64,000 bases of DNA from an uncultured Ruminococcus sp. (GTDB lineage Bacteria; Bacillota; Clostridia; Oscillospirales; Ruminococcaceae). Under the pieces are notes generated by a model. That model was not told the origin of the DNA and did no database searches. It saw nothing but the letters and a program-made list of their open reading frames with translations. How positions within the stretch are numbered: position 1 is the stretch's first letter; each line of letters starts with the position of its first letter. The stretch lies in assembly GCA_902787825.1 (NCBI GenBank), contig CADAHS010000006.1, positions 1 through 64,000 on the forward strand, in the 5' to 3' direction. Made by a program: the position numbers and the translations under genes. Below, piece after piece: positions 19,415 to 28,184 of the stretch.

Positions 19415-20252
19415 GAACGTGTTTACCTTTATCGGCTGCGACTGCGAATACGATGAAGCGAAGATCGTGCTTTTCGGTGCGCCGTTTGACTCAACTACAT
19501 CCTTCCGCCCCGGCACACGCTTTGCGTCAAGTGCGATACGAAACGAGAGCTTTGGCATTGAGACCTTTTCGCCCTATCAGGATAAGGATCTGCTTGACTA
19601 TAAGGTCTTTGACAGCGGCGATCTGGAGCTGCCGTTCGGCAGTCCCGAGCAGGCTTTAAAGGACATAGAGGACACAACAAGTCAGATACTTGACGATGGA
19701 AAGATACCGTTTATGATCGGCGGCGAGCATCTTGTAACGCTTGGCGAGTTCAGAGCGGTTGCGAAAAAGTACCCCGATGTGCATATCATTCACTTTGATG
19801 CACATTGCGACCTGAGAGACGATTACCTCGGCGTAAAGCTCTCACACGCCTGCGTGCTGAGAAGATGTCACGATATAGTCGGCGACGGACGCATCTTTCA
19901 GTTCGGTATCAGAAGCGGCGACAGGGACGAGTTTGAGTTTGCAAAAACGCACACCTGTCTGCACCGCTTTGACCTTGAAACGCTTGACGAGGCAGTTGAA
20001 AAGCTCAAAGATAAGCCCGTGTATTTTACGCTTGACCTTGACGTTCTCGATCCGTCCGAGTTCCCCGGAACAGGTACGCCTGAGGCGGGCGGCGTGAGCT
20101 TCAAAGAGCTGCACAAGGCGGTAATGACGCTTTCAAAGCTTAACATCGTCGGGCTTGATATGAACGAGCTTTCGCCTGTTTATGACCCGTCGGGCAGAAG
20201 CACAGCGCTTGCGTGCAAGCTGCTGCGGGAGATACTTCTTGCGATACTGTGA
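19407..20252 (+). CDS. speB: Agmatinase (ureohydrolase family)
   Basis: SpeB hydrolyses agmatine to putrescine and urea. The 281-residue arginase-fold protein shows the binuclear Mn motifs GGEHLVTLG, FDAHCDLR and LDLDVLDPSEFPGTGTPEAGG, the last a near-exact family signature. I place the start at ATG 19407, 9 nt after AAGGAGA, inside the end of speE. With SpeA it would give the arginine-agmatine-putrescine route. Agmatinase is the best reading from context; a related ureohydrolase activity remains possible. Confidence 0.93.
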   Translation: MNKNVFTFIGCDCEYDEAKIVLFGAPFDSTTSFRPGTRFASSAIRNESFGIETFSPYQDKDLLDYKVFDSGDLELPFGSPEQALKDIEDTTSQILDDGKIPFMIGGEHLVTLGEFRAVAKKYPDVHIIHFDAHCDLRDDYLGVKLSHACVLRRCHDIVGDGRIFQFGIRSGDRDEFEFAKTHTCLHRFDLETLDEAVEKLKDKPVYFTLDLDVLDPSEFPGTGTPEAGGVSFKELHKAVMTLSKLNIVGLDMNELSPVYDPSGRSTALACKLLREILLAIL

Positions 20253-20266
20253 GGAGATGAACGTAA

Positions 20267-20656
20267 ATGAAAGGCATTCTTACGGTGCTTGCAACTGATG
20301 CTGATTTGTCGGTCAAAGTTCCGTTTATTGTTAAAGCGTTATTTTTCTTTATAACTGCGTTACCATATATAGCACTCGTAGTATCTTTGCTCTGTATGAT
20401 TGTTAGAAAATGGGCAGCTGCGGCGGGAATTGCAATATTTGGTTTTTCGTTCGCTGCTGCATATATGGGCATGGACTATTTCACAACTATCTTGCTGCTG
20501 GTATATTCTGTGCCTGTCTGCATAATTTCGGTTTTGTTCAGTTTAAGAAAAAAACGACTTGAGCCGCAGCAGGAAGAATCGAGTGAAAGCGTTATTGAAG
20601 AAAATGATAATGGTTATAAACTCGAAGATAAAAAAGATGACTGGGATTTCTTATGA
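20267..20656 (+). CDS. Hypothetical small membrane protein
   Basis: Not recognised. The 129-residue product has three predicted membrane helices (about residues 17-45, 48-68 and 70-92) and a charged, acidic cytoplasmic tail (EEIENDN-like, ending WDFL). It lies 14 bp after speB and 34 bp before the carboxynorspermidine synthase gene, so it is probably co-transcribed. Confidence 0.75.
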   Translation: MKGILTVLATDADLSVKVPFIVKALFFFITALPYIALVVSLLCMIVRKWAAAAGIAIFGFSFAAAYMGMDYFTTILLLVYSVPVCIISVLFSLRKKRLEPQQEESSESVIEENDNGYKLEDKKDDWDFL

Positions 20657-20690
20657 TGATATTTAATTAAACTGAAAGGAATGATAAGTA

Positions 20691-21893
20691 ATGGGTAGAG
20701 CTTTAATTATTGGTGCCGGCGGAGTTGCAGGCGTGGTTATCCACAAGTGCTGCCAGAACAGCGAGGTTTTTGAGGAGATCTGCATCGCAAGCCGCACGAA
20801 ATCCAAGTGTGATAAGTTCAAAGCAGAGCTGGAGGGCAAGACTAAAACTAAGATAACTACTGCACAGGTGGACGCTGACAACGTGCCCGAGCTGGTAGCG
20901 CTGATGAAAGAGTACAAGCCCGACATCTGCATAAATGTTGCACTGCCGTATCAGGATCTGCACATCATGGACGCTTGCCTTGAATGCAAGGTGGACTACG
21001 TTGACACAGCAAACTACGAGCCTGAGGACACGGCTAAGTTTGAGTATTCCTGGCAGTGGGCTTACAGAGAGCGCTTTGAAAAAGCAGGCATCACAGCACT
21101 GCTCGGTTCGGGCTTTGACCCCGGTGTTACGGGCGTTTTCTGCGCTTACGCTCAGAAGCACTACTTTGACGAGATAAACTACATCGACATTCTCGACTGC
21201 AACGGCGGAGATCACGGCTATCCGTTTGCGACTAATTTCAACCCCGAGATAAACATTCGTGAGGTCTCTGCTAAAGGCTCGTACATTCAGGACGGCAAGT
21301 GGGTCGAGACCGAGCCTATGGAGATCAAGAGAGTTTACAACTTTGACGAGGTCGGCGAAAAGGATATGTACCTGCTTCACCACGAGGAGCTTGAATCGCT
21401 GGCGCTCAATATTAAGGGCATCAAGCGCATAAGGTTCTTCATGACCTTCGGGCAGAGCTATCTGACGCACCTGAAATGCCTTGAAAACGTGGGTATGACA
21501 TCTATCGAGCCTATCGACTTTGAGGGCAAGAAGATAGTTCCGCTCCAGTTCTTAAAGGCTGTCCTGCCCGACCCTGCAAGCCTTGGCCCGAGAACAAAGG
21601 GCAAGACCAATATCGGCTGTATCTGCCAGGGCAAGAAGGACGGCAAGGACGTTAAGTACTATGTATACAACGTCTGCGACCATCAGGAATGTTATAAGGA
21701 GGTCGGCTCGCAGGCTATCAGCTACACGACCGGCGTACCTGCAATGATCGGAGCTATGATGGTGATGACGGGCAAGTGGAAAAAGCCGGGCGTTTACAAC
21801 ATTGAGGAGTTTGATCCCGATCCGTTTATGGAGGCTCTTAACAAGTTGGGCTTGCCGTGGAAAGAGAACTTTGATCCCGTGCTCGTAGACTGA
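20691..21893 (+). CDS. Carboxynorspermidine/carboxyspermidine synthase (saccharopine dehydrogenase-like)
   Basis: This 400-residue enzyme condenses aspartate semialdehyde with a diamine and reduces the imine with NADPH. The Rossmann loop is at the N-terminus (IIGAGGVAGVVIHKC). Typical stretches include DTANYEPEDTAKFEYSWQW, GSGFDPGVTGVFCAYAQKH and DCNGGDHGYPFATNFNP. In a cluster with nspC it is the dehydrogenase (CASDH) and not a lysine-pathway enzyme. With putrescine as the diamine the product would be carboxyspermidine, with diaminopropane carboxynorspermidine. Putrescine is more likely here because speA and speB are present. Confidence 0.92.
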   Translation: MGRALIIGAGGVAGVVIHKCCQNSEVFEEICIASRTKSKCDKFKAELEGKTKTKITTAQVDADNVPELVALMKEYKPDICINVALPYQDLHIMDACLECKVDYVDTANYEPEDTAKFEYSWQWAYRERFEKAGITALLGSGFDPGVTGVFCAYAQKHYFDEINYIDILDCNGGDHGYPFATNFNPEINIREVSAKGSYIQDGKWVETEPMEIKRVYNFDEVGEKDMYLLHHEELESLALNIKGIKRIRFFMTFGQSYLTHLKCLENVGMTSIEPIDFEGKKIVPLQFLKAVLPDPASLGPRTKGKTNIGCICQGKKDGKDVKYYVYNVCDHQECYKEVGSQAISYTTGVPAMIGAMMVMTGKWKKPGVYNIEEFDPDPFMEALNKLGLPWKENFDPVLVD

Positions 21894-21904
21894 CAGGTGA
21901 AAAA

Positions 21905-22174
21905 ATGGCAAGAATAAGACGTAAAAACGGCAGAAGACGACTGCTTATAATGCTTGTGGTCGTACTTATGTTTGCATGGTATATCGCAGTCGGTATAATA
22001 ATGTCGTATATGAATATATCAATGCTCCCGAAGATATTTGCATTGACACTGCCGTCGTTTTTTCTGGGTGTTGCGGTGACTCTTCTGGTGCTTGACATCA
22101 GATACGGCACACATCTTAATCGACGAAAAAAAAGAAAGGAAAACTGTGAAGACAATGTTAGTAATGATAGATGA
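21905..22174 (+). CDS. Hypothetical small membrane protein
   Basis: Not recognised. The 89 residues comprise an Arg/Lys-rich N-terminus (MARIRRKNGRRR), two hydrophobic helices (about 13-34 and 42-65) and a basic tail. It starts 11 bp after the synthase gene behind ACAGGTG. Its 3' end overlaps the barstar-like gene by 29 bp. Confidence 0.65.
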   Translation: MARIRRKNGRRRLLIMLVVVLMFAWYIAVGIIMSYMNISMLPKIFALTLPSFFLGVAVTLLVLDIRYGTHLNRRKKRKENCEDNVSNDR

Positions 22175-22433
22175 TGTTCAGTTTGAAAGCAAGGAAAAGT
22201 TCTTCAGCTATATCAGTAAAGCCCTTGGCTGCGAGAAAAATGAGATAAACAGCGCAGGAAAGCTGTTTGATGTTCTGTGTGAATTTGAGGACGATATCGA
22301 GGTCACTTTTTATGACAAGGACGAGATCCCCGAAGAGATGAAAAACTTCTCCGAGGAGATATTTGCCGCATTTTTAGATGCCAAAAACACTAATGACAAG
22401 CTAACAGTGTCTTTTGAAAAGACCAGCCTTTAG
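22146..22433 (+). CDS. Barstar-family protein (ribonuclease inhibitor fold), no partner nuclease nearby
   Basis: The 95-residue product has the barstar pattern: an N-terminal strand (MLVMIDDVQFESKEKFFSYISKALG), an LFDVLCEFEDDIEVTFYD segment, then a helix and a last strand. Barstar proteins bind and inhibit barnase-type RNases, but many genomes carry orphan copies. I choose GTG 22146, 5 nt after AAAGGA; an internal ATG (22155) is the alternative. No barnase-like gene is seen in the window. Its place inside the polyamine cluster is unexplained. Confidence 0.75.
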   Translation: MKTMLVMIDDVQFESKEKFFSYISKALGCEKNEINSAGKLFDVLCEFEDDIEVTFYDKDEIPEEMKNFSEEIFAAFLDAKNTNDKLTVSFEKTSL

Positions 22434-22441
22434 GAGCAGCT

Positions 22442-23572
22442 ATGTTTGATATCCAACAAGTTAAAACGCCCTGTTATGTTATAAGTGAAAAGGCGCTTGA
22501 AAAAAATCTTTCTATCCTCGGCGGCGTGATGGAGCACACAGGCTGTAAGATATTGCTTGCTCAAAAAGCTTTTTCAAATTTCGCTGTTTACCCTCAGCTT
22601 TCAAAAGTCCTTTGCGGAACGACAGCAAGCGGGCTTTATGAAGCACGCCTTGGCAGGGAAGAGTTCGACGGTGAAGTGCACGTTTACAGCCCTGCATATA
22701 CCGATGAGGATATGAGCGAGCTTGTGAAGATCGCAGACCATATTGTGTTCAACAGCTTTTCCCAGTGGAAAAAGCACCGTTATACAGTGAAAAACTGCGG
22801 CAGGGATATTTCCTGCGGTATCCGCTGCAATCCCGGTTATTCCGAGATCAAAACGGATATCTATAACCCCTGCTTTGCAAATTCAAGGCTCGGAACTACG
22901 CCGGAATGCTTTGAGGAAAGTGAGCTTGAAGGCATTGACGGTCTGCACTTTCATACCATGTGTGAACAGGGTTCTGATGTGCTTGAAAGAACGATACCTC
23001 ATATCGAGGAAAAATTCGGTAAGTATCTTGCTCAGATGAAATGGATAAATCTTGGCGGCGGACACCACATCACCAAAGACGGATACGACCTTGAAAAGCT
23101 TGAAAAATGCGTGAAATACTTGCAGGATAAGTATGGTGTGCAGGTCTATCTTGAACCCGGCGAAGCAGTCGCACTCAACGCCGGCTGGCTTGTTACGACT
23201 GTGCTCGATACGCTTAAAAACGGTATGGATCTTGCAATAGTCGATACCTCAGCTGCCTGCCATATGCCCGATGTGCTTGAAATGCCATATCGTCCGTTCA
23301 TCATCGGATCCGGTGAAGCAGGCGAAAAGGCATATACCTACCGCCTTGGCGGACCTACCTGCCTTGCCGGCGATATTATCGGTGACTATTCATTTGATAA
23401 ACCGCTGAATGAGGGCGATAGGCTTGTGTTCACTGATATGGCTATCTATACGACTGTCAAGAATAATACCTTTAACGGAATGCCTCTGCCAAGCATCTAC
23501 CTTGAAAAGCTTGACGGCACCCTTGCGCTTTTGCGTGAGTTCGGATATAACGATTTTAAACAAAGGCTGTAA
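22442..23572 (+). CDS. nspC: Carboxynorspermidine (carboxyspermidine) decarboxylase
   Basis: This 376-residue PLP enzyme of the alanine-racemase fold decarboxylates the product of the upstream synthase to spermidine or norspermidine. The PLP Lys is in LLAQKAFSNF near residue 40. Also visible are FHTMCEQGSDVLERT, the LGGGHHIT phosphate-binding segment, EPGEAVALNAGWL, and DTSAACHMPDVLEMPYRP near the active site. It starts 8 bp after the barstar gene and is followed by a terminator, closing the cluster. Confidence 0.95.
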   Translation: MFDIQQVKTPCYVISEKALEKNLSILGGVMEHTGCKILLAQKAFSNFAVYPQLSKVLCGTTASGLYEARLGREEFDGEVHVYSPAYTDEDMSELVKIADHIVFNSFSQWKKHRYTVKNCGRDISCGIRCNPGYSEIKTDIYNPCFANSRLGTTPECFEESELEGIDGLHFHTMCEQGSDVLERTIPHIEEKFGKYLAQMKWINLGGGHHITKDGYDLEKLEKCVKYLQDKYGVQVYLEPGEAVALNAGWLVTTVLDTLKNGMDLAIVDTSAACHMPDVLEMPYRPFIIGSGEAGEKAYTYRLGGPTCLAGDIIGDYSFDKPLNEGDRLVFTDMAIYTTVKNNTFNGMPLPSIYLEKLDGTLALLREFGYNDFKQRL

Positions 23573-23577
23573 AACAT

Positions 23578-23612
23578 AAATTCCTTTCTGCGTCCTGCGG
23601 AGAGGAATTTTT
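23578..23612 (+). terminator. Terminator of the polyamine cluster
   Basis: AAATTCCT pairs with AGGAATTT, with an inner GC pairing (TGCG/GCGG region) and a following T-run. It starts 6 bp after nspC. Confidence 0.75.
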
Positions 23613-23644
23613 AATAATCATTTGATCAATAGGAGGTATTCGGA

Positions 23645-24184
23645 ATGAATGCACTTGTCGTCAACTGTTCACCTGTCAGGGACGGAGCGACTGCGGAGAT
23701 CGTAAATCTGATCTCGCTTGAACTATCACAAAAATATCAAACCAAGCAGGTGTGTATCGACGATTATGACATCGCCTTTTGCAGGGGGTGCAGGAGCTGT
23801 CATGATACAGCAAAATGCTTTATGACCGATGGTGCGCAGCAGCTTATGGCAGAGTTTGAAAAAGCAGATTCGGTCGTCTGCGTTGCCCCTTCCTATTGGG
23901 CTGATGTCCCCGGGCAGTTCAAAGCTTTTATCGACCGCTGCACCCCTTACAGCAACACCCACGAGCCGCACGCAAGCCTTTCAAAAGGGAAAAAAGGCTA
24001 TGCTGCTGTGCTTCGCACAGGACCCGGCATGAAAGAGTGTGAACGCATCATACAAACCATCGAGCACTTTTACGGACACCTTGATATACAGTGCTGCGGA
24101 CATCTCGGGCTTTGCAGCATTGAAAACAGGCAAGCGGTTTTTTCCAGAGCTGACGAGCTGGAAGATTTTTGCAGGAAGATATAA
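23645..24184 (+). CDS. NAD(P)H-dependent FMN reductase / iron-sulfur flavoprotein-like protein
   Basis: The 179-residue flavodoxin-fold protein begins with the FMN-binding motif VVNCSPVRDGATAEIV. It carries the Cys cluster CRGCRSCHDTAKC at residues 46-58, which resembles the [4Fe-4S] motif of archaeal and clostridial iron-sulfur flavoproteins. APSYWADVPGQFKAFIDR is the typical second FMN loop. A strong AGGAGGT ribosome site precedes it. It is probably a cytoplasmic redox enzyme; substrate unknown. Confidence 0.85.
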   Translation: MNALVVNCSPVRDGATAEIVNLISLELSQKYQTKQVCIDDYDIAFCRGCRSCHDTAKCFMTDGAQQLMAEFEKADSVVCVAPSYWADVPGQFKAFIDRCTPYSNTHEPHASLSKGKKGYAAVLRTGPGMKECERIIQTIEHFYGHLDIQCCGHLGLCSIENRQAVFSRADELEDFCRKI

Positions 24185-24216
24185 AAAAACTGTGCCGCCG
24201 TAAATAGCAGCACAGT
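24185..24216. terminator. Bidirectional terminator between convergent genes
   Basis: ACTGTGC pairs with GCACAGT over a 14-nt loop. A six- to seven-T run follows on the minus strand, so it mainly serves the HAD gene. Confidence 0.75.
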
Positions 24217-24230
24217 ATAATATCATATAT

Positions 24231-25016
24231 TTATTGCAGACAGTATTTCTTGACCTCTTTCATCACGCTGTTATCGTTGTTTGAACCTGTTATAAAATTT
24301 GCGACCTGCTTTACTGAGCTGTGTGCATTTGACATCGCAAAGCTATAATATGCGCAGTTTAGCATATCCACATCGTTGAGATAATCTCCGAAAGCCATGA
24401 CCTCGTTGTATCCCACACCGAATCTGTTGCAGATGTTAGAAAGAGCCGTACCCTTGCTTACACCTTTGTTCATCAGGTCTATCCAGTTGCTGCCGGATAA
24501 AAGTACATTGCATGAATCGGCAAATCTGTCACCAAGCGACTCGTATTCAGCGGTCGTAAATCCGCTTTCGTTGAAGATAGCGACCTTGAATATCTCATCA
24601 TCACATTCGTGAAGATCTTCAATAAATGTCTGTGAAACATAATAGTTTGCGATCTCCTTGTTGCGTGCAGGATCCTTTGAGTTGTGCCATGCACCCTTCA
24701 AACCGCAGAGTATCAGCGTGTAGCCAAGCTTTTCGCAGTGATCTATTACGTCCATAACAGTCTGTCTGTCGATTATTGACGTGTAAACCGGCTTTCCGCC
24801 GATAACAATGTATGCACCGTTGTCGCATATGAAGGTCAGATCTTCAATATGACTGCTGAATTGCTTTTTGAGTACGTTGAAGCTTCTTCCGCTGGAGATA
24901 ACAAAATTTATCTTTCTGCGGATCAGATCGTGAATCACATCTTCAAAATTGCTGGGGAGATTTTTCTCATCGTCCAGTAAGGTACCGTCCATGTCCGTTG
25001 CAATGATCTTTATCAT
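24231..25016 (-). CDS. Cof-type HAD-IIB family phosphatase
   Basis: The 261-residue protein has HAD motif I at the N-terminus (IIATDMDGTLLDDE, nucleophile Asp and acid-base Asp), motif II in FVISSGRSF, and motif III/IV in VMAFGDYLNDVDMLN near residue 212. The Cof subfamily dephosphorylates sugar phosphates, FMN or similar small molecules. Substrate cannot be told from sequence. The ribosome site is AGGAGGG. It has its own promoter and is monocistronic. Confidence 0.92.
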   Translation of the reverse strand: MIKIIATDMDGTLLDDEKNLPSNFEDVIHDLIRRKINFVISSGRSFNVLKKQFSSHIEDLTFICDNGAYIVIGGKPVYTSIIDRQTVMDVIDHCEKLGYTLILCGLKGAWHNSKDPARNKEIANYYVSQTFIEDLHECDDEIFKVAIFNESGFTTAEYESLGDRFADSCNVLLSGSNWIDLMNKGVSKGTALSNICNRFGVGYNEVMAFGDYLNDVDMLNCAYYSFAMSNAHSSVKQVANFITGSNNDNSVMKEVKKYCLQ

Positions 25017-25044
25017 AGCGACCCTCCTATACTTTTATATCTTG

Positions 25045-25073
25045 ATTATATTACATAAAATTGCTGTTCGCAA
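25045..25073 (-). promoter_or_regulatory. Sigma-A promoter of the HAD phosphatase gene
   Basis: On the minus strand TTGCGA (25068-25073), 17-bp spacer, TATAAT (25045-25050). Confidence 0.8.
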
Positions 25074-25275
25074 CAGTTTTCGAGACGATTTTTAAACTTT
25101 GTAGCCTTGTGTATTTTTAATTAAAAATGCACTCGATAATTGAGCATTATCAACAAAACAACTTTTTTGGCTTTAGTATGTGATAATACAATTCATAATC
25201 AGTGTTATTGTCTAATAAAACAAGGCATCTATCTGTTGTTTTTTTGTTGAAATCTATGAAAACGCAGCAACATTA

Positions 25276-25304
25276 TTGACTTTTTAATCGTAAAAATATA
25301 TAAT
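25276..25304 (+). promoter_or_regulatory. Sigma-A promoter of the LtaS-like gene
   Basis: TTGACT (25276-25281), 17-bp spacer, TATAAT (25299-25304). The rest of the 360-bp gap between 25017 and 25376 is AT-rich; apart from the two divergent promoters nothing was recognised in it. Confidence 0.85.
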
Positions 25305-25376
25305 TACTATATATTTAAAGCGGAGATATAATAAATATAAAGAACAAAACAGACAACAAAAGGAAAGGAATTAACG

Positions 25377-27650
25377 ATGAAAGGAACTTTAGCGAAATTC
25401 AAAAACGTCCTGTACAGCTATGCGAAGGAAAATATGCTCGCACTGGTTTTTGTGCTGTCCTCAGTCATCAATGCATTCCTGCTCAGAGCCTTTACCGTGA
25501 AATTCAATTATAACCAGATAAAGCCTCTGCTTGCCGATATCGGAATGTGCCTTATTTTTGCAGCTATTTCCATGCTGTTCAAAAAGCGTAAGGGTCAGTT
25601 TGTTTTTCTGCTTGTGCTTACTATAATATTTGCGATAATATCTGCGGGAAATTCGATATATTATACCAATTTCCGATCGTTTATGTCCATCTCGCTGATA
25701 TCTACCGCTTCACAGCTTGGCGGTGTAATGGACGCTGTTACCAAGAATATCATGGAGATCAAGGATCTGACGTTCCTTTGGTCTATACCGGCGTTGATAA
25801 TCGTCTACATAATGATAAAGAAAAAGACCAAGAACTATACTTCTCAGCAGCTTGAGAAAAAGCACCGCCGCAAAACGGGCTGGGCGACCTTCGGATTAGG
25901 AGTTGCTTTCCTCGGTGTGTGTGCGGTTATCCTTACCGGCACAGATTATTCAAGACTTCGCAAACAGTGGAACAGAGAATATGTAATGGCTACATTCGGC
26001 TTGTATACATACCATATCAGCGATGCCGTTTCGTGTGCAAATGCGCAGATGCATATGATCTTTGGCTACGATGAAAGTGAAGATCTTTTCAATAAATTCT
26101 ATGATAACAATTCAGTTGAACAGGTCAGTGCACAGATCAAAAAGAATAAGTATTCCAATATGTTTGCAGGCAAGAACCTTATCGTTATCCACGCTGAAAG
26201 TATCCAGGGCTTTACTCTTGGTACATATATCAATGGCAAACCCCTTACACCTACAATAAATAAGCTCGCTAAGGAAGGGCTTTATTTTACCAATTTCTAT
26301 GCGCAGGAAGGCGTTGGAACGACCTCGGATACAGAGTTTACATTTTCTGCATCGCTTATGCCTGCTTCAAGCGGAACAGTTGCTATAAATTATTGGGACA
26401 GAGACTATACCACTACACAGAAAATGCTTAAAGAGCAGGGCTATTATACCTTCAGTATGCACGGCAATAACGGCTCGTATTGGAACAGACTCAATGTCCA
26501 TAAGTCCTATGGCTACGAGAAATTCTATAATTCCTCCACCGACTTTGATGTTGATGAAACTATCGGACTGGGACTGTCGGATAAGTCTATGTTCAGACAG
26601 GCTATCCCCAAGCTCAGGGACATCAATAAACAGCACCAGAAGTGGATGGGAACGTTCCTGATGCTGACCAATCATACCCCGTTCACCGACATCGAAAGAG
26701 TCAGCGACTACAAGGTCGATTTCAAGTATAAGAAATATAACGAACAGACAGGAATGTATGATGAGGTCTCCGCACCTTTCCTTGAAGGCAGAAAGCTCGG
26801 CTCGTATTTCAAATCCGTCCACTATGCCGACGAAGCGCTCGGACAGTTCCTTGAGGACCTCGATAAAGAGGGAATGCTCAATAATGCGGTCGTTTTGCTC
26901 TACGGCGACCACGATGCAAAGATCAAGGAAGAGGAGTTCGAGTATTACTACAACTATGATCCTTTCACTGATAAGATGCTTTCAGAAAGCGATCCCGGCT
27001 ATATCCCGGTCGATCCGTTCTATTATAACATCAACCGTAAAGTCCCGCTTATCATCTGGTCAAAGGACGGCGGCTATGAGCCTCAGCAGTTTGACAAGGT
27101 CATCGGAATGTATGATATCCAGCCGACACTTGGCAATATGATGGGCTTTGAGAATAAGTATGCACTCGGTCATGACTATTTCTCGATCAAGGAAAATGAA
27201 GAAAACATCGTTATCTTCCCTAACGGCAATTTCATAACCGATACTGTTTATTACGATAATCAGAAGAATTCTTATTTTGATTTAACCGGTTATAGAAATG
27301 TGGCGTTGTATGCGTCATGTAACCAGATATTCAAGGACGATCCGTCACCGCTTTACACCGACGAACTCAAAAAGACCTATAAGGCTGTCCAGAATACCGA
27401 GTTCAGCAAGCTTTCTGCCGAAAAGCACGAGAATAACGGCAAAGTCGATGAAGCGTATATCAAAAAGTATTCTGATTATACGGACGAAAGAATAAAGATC
27501 TCAAATGCGATCATCTATTTTGATATGATAAAAAAGACTTCTGATGGCTTCAACGGTACTGAGGATCCCACCGGTGTGCGCACCGACGGCTCCGATCAGC
27601 TGTTTATGCCCCCGTCAGGCAAAAAGGATAAATACGCTATTTCAGTTTAA
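25377..27650 (+). CDS. LTA synthase-like membrane sulfatase-fold glycerol-/phosphoethanolamine-transferase
   Basis: The 757-residue protein has about five N-terminal membrane helices (roughly residues 18-35, 42-63, 70-95, 135-155 and 170-190). A large extracellular sulfatase-fold domain follows. The metal site and nucleophile are visible: IVIHAESIQGF, the catalytic Thr in GVGTTSDTEF near residue 315, SMHGNNGSYWNR, and LLYGDHDAKI. By family it transfers glycerolphosphate from phosphatidylglycerol to a polymer at the outer membrane face, as LtaS does. It is longer than classical LtaS (about 650) because of a C-terminal hydrophilic extension. It has its own promoter and terminator. Confidence 0.9.
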   Translation: MKGTLAKFKNVLYSYAKENMLALVFVLSSVINAFLLRAFTVKFNYNQIKPLLADIGMCLIFAAISMLFKKRKGQFVFLLVLTIIFAIISAGNSIYYTNFRSFMSISLISTASQLGGVMDAVTKNIMEIKDLTFLWSIPALIIVYIMIKKKTKNYTSQQLEKKHRRKTGWATFGLGVAFLGVCAVILTGTDYSRLRKQWNREYVMATFGLYTYHISDAVSCANAQMHMIFGYDESEDLFNKFYDNNSVEQVSAQIKKNKYSNMFAGKNLIVIHAESIQGFTLGTYINGKPLTPTINKLAKEGLYFTNFYAQEGVGTTSDTEFTFSASLMPASSGTVAINYWDRDYTTTQKMLKEQGYYTFSMHGNNGSYWNRLNVHKSYGYEKFYNSSTDFDVDETIGLGLSDKSMFRQAIPKLRDINKQHQKWMGTFLMLTNHTPFTDIERVSDYKVDFKYKKYNEQTGMYDEVSAPFLEGRKLGSYFKSVHYADEALGQFLEDLDKEGMLNNAVVLLYGDHDAKIKEEEFEYYYNYDPFTDKMLSESDPGYIPVDPFYYNINRKVPLIIWSKDGGYEPQQFDKVIGMYDIQPTLGNMMGFENKYALGHDYFSIKENEENIVIFPNGNFITDTVYYDNQKNSYFDLTGYRNVALYASCNQIFKDDPSPLYTDELKKTYKAVQNTEFSKLSAEKHENNGKVDEAYIKKYSDYTDERIKISNAIIYFDMIKKTSDGFNGTEDPTGVRTDGSDQLFMPPSGKKDKYAISV

Positions 27651-27662
27651 ATAATCTATAAT

Positions 27663-27704
27663 AAGCGGACTGCCTTGCACATCGTGTAAGACAGTCCGCT
27701 TTTA
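27663..27704 (+). terminator. Terminator of the LtaS-like gene
   Basis: AAGCGGACTG and CAGTCCGCTT make a perfect 10-bp stem followed by TTTATG. Confidence 0.8.
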
Positions 27705-27725
27705 TGTATGCTGTAAAAGTGCATG

Positions 27726-27757
27726 AAAAAAGACCGACTGTATTAGTCGGTCTGTTT
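27726..27757. terminator. Terminator of rpmB (works in both directions)
   Basis: AGACCGACT pairs with AGTCGGTCT over a 5-nt loop. T-runs flank both sides (six on the minus side, five on the plus side). Confidence 0.85.
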
Positions 27758-27774
27758 TTACATTCAGCCTGAGG

Positions 27775-27960
27775 TCAAGCTCTCTCGACCTTTCCGGAAC
27801 GCAAGCATCTTGAGCAAGCGTAAACATGACAAGGAGTACCGTTTACAATAGCCTTTACTCTCTTTACGTTAGGCTTCCAGGTTCTGTTGGATCTTCTGTG
27901 AGAGTGGGAAACCTTGATACCGAAAGTTACACCCTTTCCGCAAATATCACACTTTGCCAT
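27775..27960 (-). CDS. rpmB: 50S ribosomal protein L28
   Basis: The 61-residue product matches L28: MAKCDICGKGVTFG at the N-terminus, HSHRRSNRTWKPN, and a C-terminal CSRCLRSGKV. The two CxxC pairs make it a zinc-binding (C+) form. It is preceded by AAAGGAGGTG and its own promoter. Confidence 0.97.
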   Translation of the reverse strand: MAKCDICGKGVTFGIKVSHSHRRSNRTWKPNVKRVKAIVNGTPCHVYACSRCLRSGKVERA

Positions 27961-28005
27961 CAGTTTGCACCTCCTTTTCTTGTTACTTTAATCACAACGT
28001 AAGTT

Positions 28006-28034
28006 ATTATATCATATTCGTTCAGAAAATGCAA
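28006..28034 (-). promoter_or_regulatory. Sigma-A promoter of rpmB
   Basis: On the minus strand TTGCAT (28029-28034), 17-bp spacer, TATAAT (28006-28011). Confidence 0.85.
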
Positions 28035-28104
28035 GTGTTTTTTCAATTTTTTTTGGAAAAACACAAAAAGTTAATAAGTTGCCGCTAAAACAGTGAGATA
28101 ACAC

Positions 28105-28133
28105 TTGAAATTTTCTATATAATAGTGTATAAT
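28105..28133 (+). promoter_or_regulatory. Sigma-A promoter of the M50 protease-scpA-scpB operon
   Basis: TTGAAA (28105-28110), 17-bp spacer, TATAAT (28128-28133), divergent from the rpmB promoter. Confidence 0.85.
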
Positions 28134-28184
28134 AACAAGTGTATGTATTTATTTTTAGCAAAATATTATCGGAGGTGATAAAGC

